The position numbers were made by a program, and so were the translations under genes. This document shows, one piece after another, positions 9,142 to 18,600 of a stretch of DNA of 64,000 nucleotides. Source of the stretch: Parapedobacter indicus (GTDB lineage Bacteria; Bacteroidota; Bacteroidia; Sphingobacteriales; Sphingobacteriaceae). Where the stretch lies: assembly GCF_900113765.1 (NCBI RefSeq), contig NZ_FOQO01000009.1, forward strand, positions 284,392 to 348,391, in the 5' to 3' direction. A model generated the notes under the pieces. The model was not told the DNA's origin. It did no database searches and saw nothing but the letters and a program-made list of their open reading frames with translations. How positions within the stretch are numbered: the stretch's first letter is position 1; every line of letters starts with the position of its first letter.

Positions 9142-9567
9142 CTATTGGCCGAGATGTCGGCAATACCGGAACGTTAATGCTGCGTGTGGCAGGAGTGAAT
9201 TGTCGGAATCGGCGCCGCTGAGCACGAAGTCGGAAACCGTAATTTCCTTCTCCGTGCCCGCATTGCCATCTTCATAGGTAGCTGTTCCTTTACACATCAT
9301 CCTCATCGACAATACTGCCAAGGCTGTAATTATCGACATGCAATGTAGCCGCGGCACTGCCTTTATATATTTTGGTAATCAACGGGTAGTCATCCAGCAT
9401 CACCGTCAGCGGCTTGGCTATGATGACACCCGTTGTGGTGGCTGAGGTTGTTATAATACGAACCATCCGAGGCTGTGACACCTCCTGCTGCATGGAATAC
9501 CACGTTGCGATCCGCCATGTGCAGGCCCGCCTTTGGATCAGCCGTTCTATATCGATTTGATACACAT
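9142..9567 (-). pseudogene. Decayed adhesin operon remnant: dead small ORF plus frameshifted YDG-domain fragment
   Basis: Read leftward from ATG 9567 the frame MCIKSI stops at once, yet its start region aligns with the start of the 46-residue membrane protein at 24067. Further on, one frame reads AKPLTV...ITKIYKGSAAATLHVDNYSLGSIVDEDDV and hits a stop at 9290. A shifted frame continues KGTATYEDGNAG...TVSDFVLSGADSDN. Together these read as a YDG domain of the kind found in filamentous adhesins (IYDG, TATY.D.NAG, LSGAD..N), broken by at least one frameshift. No signal peptide or C-terminal sorting domain remains. The domain type differs from the MBG domains of the intact giant protein, so this is the relic of a second adhesin. 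Confidence 0.65.
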
Positions 9568-9580
9568 AGATAGAACTGCA

Positions 9581-9638
9581 CAAACATAGCAGTACGCACT
9601 AAAAACAGTGATTTTTAGGCGTTACAGCAGGCGTTACA
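9581..9638 (-). promoter_or_regulatory. Relic promoter copy A with two TGTAACGC direct repeats
   Basis: Minus-strand order: TGTAACGC (9638-9631) and TGTAACGC (9626-9619), 12 bp apart, then 29-30 bases and TATGTTTG (9588-9581), a perfect -7 box, then 13 bases to the dead ATG at 9567. The same order occurs at 24084-24141 in front of the intact adhesin operon. The repeats lie just upstream of the expected -33 position, suited to an activator. Confidence 0.6.
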
Positions 9639-9661
9639 ATTGCAAATCAGGTCGAAAACGC

Positions 9662-11362
9662 TTACATGTCGGCAAAATGATCGGCGTAAACCGTAGCTGG
9701 TGTTAGGTCGGCCGGGAGGCCGATCTTTTTGCGCAGGCGATGCCATGTGACACGCAGCGAAGCGGGTGAGATACCCAGCGCATGGGCAATCTCCGGGTGC
9801 GACAACTCTAAGCGGAGCAGCAGCAGGTACCGGATTTCTGCCGGGGTCAGGTCGGAATGGCGCGACACCAGTCTGTCGGTAAAGCCGGGATATACCTTGT
9901 GGAATTGCTCCTTGAAATCTTCCCAATCGCTTTCTGTGAGGATCGTGCTGGCGCGGAGTTGCTGAAGGCTAGATTCTTCTATCTCCCCATGCGGGTTACC
10001 TTCTATAGACCGGAGGATGCGCGAATTATGCAGAATTTTGTTGGTGTACCCTTCCAGCAGTTTATGGGCATGGTCCAATTCGCGTTGGGCTTGTTCAAGT
10101 TCCATGCGCTGGATTCTGTGTTGGGCTCGATTGCGGTGTATCACCACACGGTATATCGCAAGGGTTGCCACCAAAGCCGCAAGCAATCCACCGATAACGG
10201 TGTTGCGTACCATGCGCTGACGGGCAGCTTCGGCCGCTAACTTATGCAGTACGGCTGCCTGTTGGCCCGCTGCTATTTCCTGATTGGCCCGCATGAGTTT
10301 CAGCGCGTTAAATTTATCGGTAAAGCGCTTATTTGCAGCCAATGCAGAATCAAGATAAGCAGCCGCTTCATTCCCTTGTCCCATGGCGGCATACCACTTG
10401 CTCATCACTGGATACAGCAAGCGCAACCTGTCGAGCTGCGCTGACTGCCGGATATACGCCAAGGACTTGTCGATATACGCTTTGGCGGGAGCCAACCGAC
10501 CCCATTGTGTAAGGATATCGGCCATGGGGATGGTAGATCCGGCCGCTAGCCCGAAATCTTCATACTGTTCGGCAATGCGGATGTCTTTTTCAAGTAAGGG
10601 AACAGCTTCGCCATAATTGCGACGCCGGTAAAGGTTCTGCGCCAAATTACCCGATGCGATGCCAACCCATTGCTCGGACTCACCCGATGCATGCCCAATC
10701 AACCGGCGGAAACAGGCATCGGATTCATTCCATCGGCCAAGTTCCCGATAGGCCAGTCCCATGGTATTGATGGCATGGCGCCATCGGTTGAGGTAGAAAT
10801 CACGGATTGGCAAGGCAGCAACTTCCTTAAAATAAGGAATGGCTTTTTCGTAATCTCCAAAACGGTAATACGCCCTTCCGATCTCTTCGAGGTAATTGGC
10901 TTTATCGGGAAAATCTGTGACATCCAACGGACCGATCATCTGGTCCAAACGGAGGTACCAGCGGAATCCCTGTTCATACATGGCAGCTGCCCAATAATGC
11001 TGGCCGATGTTCCAAGCTGCTCGGCAGGCCACGTGGGTTACGCCTTCACGTTCCGATTTTTCCAGTGTATGCAGTAACTTGTCCAAACGGCCTGAAGCAA
11101 CCTTATAATCGAAAACAGCCTCCAACAGGTCTGCTTCGAGAAGCAGTTCCTTATCGCCCAACCGATCGGCCAACGTGCGCATGCCAGTGAGTGTATCGGC
11201 TACCTGAGACTCGGATATTTTTTTTTCAACGACATTTCGATATAAGCGATCAATCGCATCCAAGCGCTGGTTATAAGGCTTACCAATCAGTTCCCTGTAT
11301 TGCGCATGACCGATCGCAACGCATACCAAAAGAAAAAAAAGTGAGGTGGTAGATGGCTTCAT
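9662..11362 (-). CDS. Membrane-anchored TPR protein with C-terminal LuxR-type helix-turn-helix
   Basis: A 566-residue regulator. A signal-like N terminus (residues 1-20) is followed by TPR-type helical repeats (about 60-350), one membrane helix (about 388-407, VIGGLLAALVATLAIY), a coiled coil (410-445) and a C-terminal helix-turn-helix (about 510-560: LTPAEIRYLLLLRLELSHPE, then ALGISPASLRVTWHRLRKKI). The layout resembles Bacteroidota transmembrane TPR/HTH regulators, which sense outside the inner membrane and bind DNA inside. It is on the same strand as the upstream adhesin-PorP/SprF genes and directly precedes the relic promoter at 9581-9638, so it is the obvious candidate for reading the TGTAACGC repeats. 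That link is inference. Confidence 0.8.
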   Translation of the reverse strand: MKPSTTSLFFLLVCVAIGHAQYRELIGKPYNQRLDAIDRLYRNVVEKKISESQVADTLTGMRTLADRLGDKELLLEADLLEAVFDYKVASGRLDKLLHTLEKSEREGVTHVACRAAWNIGQHYWAAAMYEQGFRWYLRLDQMIGPLDVTDFPDKANYLEEIGRAYYRFGDYEKAIPYFKEVAALPIRDFYLNRWRHAINTMGLAYRELGRWNESDACFRRLIGHASGESEQWVGIASGNLAQNLYRRRNYGEAVPLLEKDIRIAEQYEDFGLAAGSTIPMADILTQWGRLAPAKAYIDKSLAYIRQSAQLDRLRLLYPVMSKWYAAMGQGNEAAAYLDSALAANKRFTDKFNALKLMRANQEIAAGQQAAVLHKLAAEAARQRMVRNTVIGGLLAALVATLAIYRVVIHRNRAQHRIQRMELEQAQRELDHAHKLLEGYTNKILHNSRILRSIEGNPHGEIEESSLQQLRASTILTESDWEDFKEQFHKVYPGFTDRLVSRHSDLTPAEIRYLLLLRLELSHPEIAHALGISPASLRVTWHRLRKKIGLPADLTPATVYADHFADM

Positions 11363-11369
11363 CTCTGGA

Positions 11370-11377
11370 CAAAATTA
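11370..11377 (-). promoter_or_regulatory. -7 box of the TPR/LuxR regulator gene
   Basis: TAATTTTG on the minus strand, 7 bases before the ATG at 11362. No good -33 box is visible 19-21 bases further up. It predicts a leader of only a few bases. Confidence 0.4.
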
Positions 11378-11454
11378 ACAATAGTTTTGAGAAAAGTATC
11401 GACAGCTAAAATTTTCAGATACGGCCATCTTATTGCTTATTCGCTGTTTATCCA

Positions 11455-11625
11455 CAAATCTGCATTGCCCGATGGTTCCAGTTACTGTTATCGCGGCTAC
11501 CGCCGGATTGCTGCTCGTAGATGACCAAGCCCCCCACTGCTGACGGTTGTCTCTGGAGTGACCCCCCCGTCACCATAGGTCTCTGCCTGCAACGGTGGGA
11601 AATCGATGATACGGGGGCTCTGGGG
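11455..11625 (-). pseudogene. Frameshifted MBG/Ig-type adhesin domain fragment
   Basis: The 319 bases between the regulator and PorP/SprF hold no intact gene. On the minus strand one frame from about 11622 reads PRIIDFPPLQAETYGDGGVT then PETTVSSGG. After a run of Gs another frame continues SSTSSNPAVAAITVTGT. The intact giant protein has the same order near its C terminus: FPVLPEKVYGDADFDAGATV then SSGEPIIYTSSDASVVEIT. The match in order, spacing and motif (YGD, VSSG, TSS.P/A.V..I) shows a decayed copy of that domain, broken in a poly-G tract (11529-11536 on the plus strand reads as a C run). It has no start and cannot be translated as one product. Confidence 0.6.
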
Positions 11626-11681
11626 TAATCGTCCGTATATTCATCAAAATCGTGGCAGTAAAAAACCTAGTTTTCCAAAAC

Positions 11682-12575
11682 TCACAATAGTCCTATTATC
11701 CGCCCAAAGCGGTAGCTCAGCCCGATCTCGTGTGTATTATTGCTGATGCTGCGGTTGAGCGTCTCGTTGCGCGTACCGAACTGGTAGCTATAACCGATGC
11801 CGAACCTACCCGTATTGATCTGCACCATACCGGCCACTTCGCCATAGCTCCGCACGTTTCCCCCTATTCCCAATGTCCGCTTTATGAATACCATCGCCGT
11901 GGCCTCGGCCTGCGGGCGCAGGCTTTCTGAGTAAGTCACCAGCAGCGACGGCCGGAACTGGAAGTCCGTACCCATTTCGAACAGTGCTCCCGCCGACAGG
12001 TGGTAGACGTTGCGGAAATTGTAGCGGCTGCCAGCACCCACACCTAGGTTGCCCAGCATCAGCCGCGGAAGCGACAGCCCCGCATAGTACCGATCCGGCC
12101 GGTACAGCATGATGCCGAAGCCTACCAGCGCATCCGTCTCGCGCACGTCGTCACGGAAGGCGGGGTCCTGCGGGTCCAACTGCGAGAAACGGCCATCTAG
12201 ATAGCTAAAGCCCGCATTGAGCGACAGCCCCACATACTCCGTTTCCGATATCCGCACCCCCTTGGCAAAGAATGCTGAAACCTCCGTCAGCTTCTCCACG
12301 GCAAGGCCTTCATGGCGGATGTTCAACCCTGCTGTGGCACCGAGGTTTTCGAACCCCACATGGCCACTGCCCCAGTACACCGTGGGAGCGCCCTCCATGC
12401 CCACCCACTGCCGCCTGCCGATGAGCGAAATCTCACCGTCCAAGTGCATCAGCGATGCTGCTGGATTTATTGCTGAATGCAGCTGCCCGTGCTGTGTATA
12501 GGTAAGCGGCTGTTGGGCCTGTAAGCCCGTGGCAAACAGCAAACCCGTTATTCCTATCAATAGGCTTCGTTTCAT
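11682..12575 (-). CDS. PorP/SprF family type IX secretion system membrane protein
   Basis: A 297-residue outer-membrane beta-barrel protein of the PorP/SprF family, partners of the type IX secretion system; SprF is needed for export or attachment of the adhesin SprB in Flavobacterium. The start MKRSLLIGITGLLFATGLQA gives a clean signal peptide. The next stretch (QQPLTYTQHGQLHSAINPA) carries the family's N-x-A/NPA pattern, followed by LIGRRQWVGMEGAP, another hallmark. A longer frame to 12656 would overlap the adhesin stop codon, so the ATG at 12575 was chosen. It follows the giant adhesin after 41 bases, the usual pairing for type B C-terminal-domain cargo. Confidence 0.9.
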   Translation of the reverse strand: MKRSLLIGITGLLFATGLQAQQPLTYTQHGQLHSAINPAASLMHLDGEISLIGRRQWVGMEGAPTVYWGSGHVGFENLGATAGLNIRHEGLAVEKLTEVSAFFAKGVRISETEYVGLSLNAGFSYLDGRFSQLDPQDPAFRDDVRETDALVGFGIMLYRPDRYYAGLSLPRLMLGNLGVGAGSRYNFRNVYHLSAGALFEMGTDFQFRPSLLVTYSESLRPQAEATAMVFIKRTLGIGGNVRSYGEVAGMVQINTGRFGIGYSYQFGTRNETLNRSISNNTHEIGLSYRFGRIIGLL

Positions 12576-12616
12576 ATATATTGTTTTTTTGCTGATTGTC
12601 GTCTGCTTTTTACTTT

Positions 12617-15600
12617 TCAATATCTCAGCACGAAATATCCCTTCCGATACTCCCACTCCCCGTTTACCCTCACCTCGGCGGTGTAAAAGTAAGTCCCTTC
12701 CGGCACCCGCTGCTGCCCTGTTCCAATACCCCGGAACGCCACCGTGCCGTTGTTGTATCCCGAGGCTTGGTACACCTCCGTGCCGTTGCGGTTGAAGATG
12801 CGCACCCGATTGTCCGGGTAGTCTTTTATCGCCTCGATGATCAGGTATTCGTTGATACCATCGCCGTTCGGTGATACCGCGTGGTGTACCCGGATGGGGA
12901 AGTCCGACTTGGGGTCTGTAACGTGAACGGTTACCGTCACCGGCTCAGCAGCCTCATAGTTGGCATTACCCGCCTGCGTCGCCGCGATTCGTACGGTGCC
13001 CAACCGATGGATATGAAGTACTGTACCCACCACTGTTGCCACCTGTTCGTCGTCTACCGTTAAGCTGATGGACTGGCCACTTGTCGCAGATACTTCCAAT
13101 GGTATACTTCCCGCATTGCGGTGTACCTCCGCAGGGGCATTGAACGCGATGGTTTGGGAGGCTTTCCGTATCGTCAAGGTATGGCTCCCCGAGGGCCGGT
13201 TGGCGTAGTTTCCGTTTTCTGGCACGGTGGCCGTAATAGTGGCCTCGCCCGCACCTGTTATACGGAGCAGCCCGTCTCTCGTTATCTCAACTACCGAGGC
13301 ATCGCTGCTGGTATAAATAATCGGTTCGCCGCTGCTGACAGTTGCCCCGGCGTCGAAATCGGCATCGCCGTAGACCTTCTCCGGCAGAACGGGAAAAACC
13401 ATTACATGCGTGGTCGGTGTAACAGTTAGGTCAGCGGTCAGTACGAGCGTTTCGTAGTTGCTGCCGCTTACGGTGGCCGTCACTTCCTGTGTACCCACGT
13501 CGATGCGGTTGTTGTGGGTGTAGCTAACCACCGTCCCCGTGGGCAAAGTACCCGTAATGGCCAAGGATTTTGCTGTACCGTCGTAAACGAAGCGATCGCC
13601 CGCCAGCGTAACGCCAGTGATGGTGGTCGGGGTAACGATGAGTTCAGCCGTCAGTGTCAGTGTTTCGTGGTTGCTGCCGCTGACCATGGCCGTCACTTCT
13701 TGCGTACCCACGTCGATGCGGCTGTTGTGGGTGTAGCTCACCGCGGTGCCTGCGGGAAGCATTCCGGTGATGCGGAGTGATTTCGTCGTGCCGTCGTAAA
13801 CGAAGTGATCGCTCGCCAGCGTGATGCCGGTGATAGTGGCCGGGGTAACGGTCAGGTCAGCGGTCAATATCAGTGGTGTGTAGCCGGCACCCGTAATCGT
13901 TGCCGTAACTGTTTGGCTACCCACATCCATGCGGCTGTTGTTCGTGTACGTCAACAATGTGCCATTGGGCAAGGCGCCTTCGACAGCCAACGATTTTGCC
14001 ATACCGTCATAAACGAAACTGATATCCGGTAACGTCACCCCTAAAATGATCATGCTAGTCACCTCTAGGTCGAACGCTGCAAGACTCGCCGACTCCTTAC
14101 CATCACTCCCTGTGATGACGATGCCCGTGGTGGTACCCACGTCAGCGTTGCTCGGCGTACCGCTCAGTTCACCCGTCACCGGGTCGAAGTCTGCCCACTC
14201 CGGTTTATTTATAATGCTATAACTCAGTAAGTCGCCGTCGATATCCCTGCCCGTTGGCATAAAGCTATAGGCTGCATCCTGCGCCACGCTCGTATCCGGT
14301 GTACCCGTAATTGTCGGTGGGTCGTTCACGTTCACCACCTCCAGGTCGAAGGCGGGAAGGGATGTGCTCAATGCACCGTCGCTCACGGTGATCACGACAC
14401 CTGTGGTTACACCCACATCACCGTTACCCGGCATGCCGGATAACTCACCCGTAACCGCGTCGAAGTCCGCCCACTCCGGTTTATTCGTTATGCTGAAACT
14501 CAACACATCCCCCGCATCAATGTCTTCTGCTGTCGGGATGAAACGGTAAGCAGCGTCCTGGTCCACATGCGTCGCCGGCGTGCCGCCGATTGTCGGTACA
14601 CTGTTTACCGTTACGGTAAATGTCGTCGTTCCGATATTGCCTGCCTCATCTTCCGCACTTAACGTAATCGTCGTCATTCCAGATCCTGTCGCCGTTACCG
14701 CAACCGTACGGTCTCTGCCACTGCCTCCCAAGACAATGCCTCCAAGCGAAATAACCGCCGGATCGGAACTGGTAGCGATAAAGGCGAGGTTTGCCGCCGG
14801 GGTCGTCTCATCGTCCAGCGTCATGGCCAATGAACCGCTGCTCGCACCGGGCTGTAGGTATTGGTCGATCACGGCTGTTAGGCTGGGCGCTTGAGTATCT
14901 ACCCTTACGAGCAGCGCCGCTGACGAAGCACTCGTATTTCCCGCGGCATCGGTTGCGGTGGCCATCAGGCCGTGTACACCGATGCTCAGGTTGCCGGTGA
15001 TTATACGCCAATTGCCCAAGCCATCGGCCCGGGCTGAGCCCACAACCCCATCTCGATCGCTGGTCAGCGCTACGGTGCTATTCGGTTCGGCCGTACCCGT
15101 CAGGGTGACGGACCTGTGGTTGGTCAGGTTGTCGCTGTCGCTCGCACCACTATCGCTGGTGGGCAGCAAGGTGGGGACAAAAGGCACGGCTGGCGGTAGC
15201 GAATCTTCGGTGATCGTTGGCACATCCGCGGCACCAGAAACATTACCTGCCGCGTCCTCGGCGATGATCACGACATTATTCGTTGTGTTTTCAACCAAGG
15301 GTACATTTAAGCTCCAACCTCCGCCGGTAACGACGTATGCGTCCAGCACCAACGCATTATCCGGCACACCATTATTATCCGCATCGAGGTAGAGCTTGAC
15401 GGTTACACCATTTTCAGCGTGGACACCGCTGATTGTGTAATCATCCGCATTCACTGAAATGGATGCTGCCGGAGATATCACCGTTGGCTCCACAGGCGCC
15501 TTCGTATCCACCCGCGCATCGGCATTGCCGGTTTGCACATAGACCAGCGCCGCATCGTTGCCCACCGCATCGCGGATGAAGTCGCCATTCAGGGAAATGC

Positions 15601-18600
15601 CATTGGCAAGGGCCATCACACCTGCACCATCCGTATTGTCACCCGCCTGTACGGTATATTGGTAAAGCAGCACACCCGTATTTTCACTGACAAAACTGGC
15701 TTGACGGGTTGTTCCACCAACTTCGATGGCCAGCGTCGAGGCCCGCCCGCTCACGGTTACATCTTCGTCCAGTGTGACACTCAGGCTAATCGCGCCGCCT
15801 TCGGCGTAGTCGCCATCCGTAATAGCCACGTTGGTCACTGTGGGCACCCGGGCATCCTTACCGATGGTTCCGGTGACCGCAGGAGATGTATTCCCGGCAA
15901 CATCAACCACTGTCAGGCTTACGGTGAGTGTTCCGTCCTTCAGACCACCCACATCAATCCCCGCGAATTGCTGCATTGCCGAGCCAACCACCAATCCCGA
16001 AACGGTGACTGGCGTACCTCCATCGCTGCTGGTAATGGTGAATGACGCACTCGTACCCGTTTCCGCGTCAGACAGGCTTAGGCTGATAGCTACCTGGTTA
16101 ACCGCCGTCACGCTTGCCTGATCGAAGGTCACGCCGCTTACGGTTGGCGGAGTATCATCAATCACGACCGTCAGCGGATCCGAATACACGCCGGTATTGC
16201 CTGCCGCATCGGTCGCATTGAATTGCAGCTGATGCGTGGTTGCAGCCAACCCCATGACATTGAGACTCCAACTACCGTCGGCATTGGCGGTGCCATTGGC
16301 CAGACCGCCGTCCACATCGGAGCGCACATGGATCCGGGCACCGGCCTCCACCGAACCGGCAGCCCCCTGCAAGCTCAGGTCGGTCAGGTTAGTCATGTTA
16401 TCCGTATTGCTTTCGCCGCTGTCTGATACCGGTGCCAGCTTTGGCGCGGCAGGTTTCACGGGCGCGGTAACGTCAATGGTAATTTCCAGTGCCGGGGATG
16501 CTAAGGAGACATTCCCCGCCGCGTCGGTTGCGGTAGCCGTCAGGCTGTGCATGCCCTCAGTGAGCGCCGTACTGGGGATAAAACTCCAATTTCCGCCGCC
16601 ATCTGCGGTCTCGGTGCCCAGCACACCATCCACATGCGACGTAATTTCTACCGTGGCATTGGCCTCGGCTGTACCTGTGATGGTCGGCGTGGCATCGCTG
16701 GTGATGTCGTCTGAATCGCTGCTGCCGCTGTCCGAACCCGCAGCCAAATCGGGCTGCGATGGCGCATCCGGCGCATCGCGGTCCACCGTATGTACCGCAC
16801 CCGCCGTAAACGCCGCTACATAACCGTTGTTCCCGCCACCGTTACCGTCGACATCGGTAATACCGTTTCCTCCGATTACATCCAGCCGCAACGTTCCCGT
16901 GCCAGCAATCTCGTTTAGGGTTACCGTAACTGAATTGCCGGATACCGAAGAAACCCTTGCAATCGTTGCCGTTGCCGTCCCTGTAAGCGCAAAATCTGTG
17001 ATCGAAACATGATCCGGTGCCTCATTAAAAGTGACCGTATAGTCTACCGATTCTGCTGCTGCCCCCGGTGTACCGCTCACCTCGATCTCCGTCACCGTGG
17101 GTGGTGTCACATCGGATACCGTGAGCATAAAATCATTTCCCGTGCCACCGATGTAGCTGCCCGTCAATACCGTACTATTGCCCGATGCTGTCATTCGCGC
17201 ATCCTCAGCAAGGCCGCTGAAGGTGCCTGAAATGGCATCGGTCGCATCATTCACGATAATCACATAGGTTTCATCCTGGCTGGCGGCGTAGCCGTGGGTC
17301 ACGACCAACGTCGTACTCGACACATCCACCGTACCGTTAACAACGACCTGGTCGTGGTCCGTACCGGCCGTAGTGCCGTCAATTTCGACGGCAAGCGTAC
17401 TGCCGGACTGCATGGTCAGGCCGCCGTTGATGGTCAGTACACCGGGACTACCACCCGGCGATAGTGTTCCGCCGCTATTTACGGCAACATCGCCACCCAA
17501 TGTGCCGGTGCCTGCAAGCGTAGCGCCTGCAGAAACCGTGGTACTCCCGGCCGTAGCCCCATTAACCAACAATGTTCCAGTCGACACGGTGGTTGCTCCC
17601 GTGTACCCATTGCTGGCAGCTAACGCCAATGTCCCAACGCCTGTTTTCGTCAAGCCTCCGGCGCCAGTGATTACACCTGATAAGGTCGCTGCCCCGCCGG
17701 TGTTACTCGTGTTCACCGTAGCGATACCGGCGAGCGTCACGGCATTCTCTATATCGGTGGCATCGGTCACCTCCAGGGTTGTGCCATCTGCCAAGTTGAT
17801 ACTTCCCGCACCCAGGTTGCTATCGTTGCCTACACGAAGTGAACCGCTAACCAGGTTGGTCATACCCGGATACGTATTGTTGCCAGCCAACGTAAGGACA
17901 GCCGATGTACTTTGTATCGAAAGATTATTACCTCCGCTTATTACCCCGGAAAGGGTTACATCCGCCGAATTTATCAAGGTCGCATTGCCTCCCAAACTGA
18001 TGGAGTTATCAAGGGTAGTCGACCCCGTCACGTCCAATGTCGTCGAATTCCCAAGAAACAGCCCGTCGGCACCGAGGTTCGCGTCACTTGCAACGCTTAA
18101 CGTACCTTCGTTAACAATTGTGCTACCCGAATAAGTATTATTACCACTTAGCAGCAGCTTACCCGGGCTGATTTTAGTCAGGCTACCGGAACCACTGATT
18201 ATGCCGGATAAGGTCAGGTTCAACGACGTATTGACCGTTGCATTCCCTGCCAATACCACGGGGTTATCAATCACCGCTCCTGCCGATACCAGCAACGTAG
18301 CACCGTCGCTGAGGATTACCGCCCCGGTGCCCAGGTGATGATCATTGCTCACCACCACGGTGCCTTCGGCAACGGTGGTAGTCCCGGTATAGGTATTGGT
18401 ACCCGCGAGTGTCAACGACCCGGTACCCGATTTGGTCAGGTTATTCGCACCGCTGATTACACCCGACAGTGTCACAACCGCCTTCGTATTCACCGTTGCA
18501 TTCCCTGCCAGGGTAATGGCATTCGCCGCTAACCCACCCCATAATACGGAAAGGGTCGCATTGTCATCGATGGTAATGGCACCCGAACCTAGGCTCGTCA

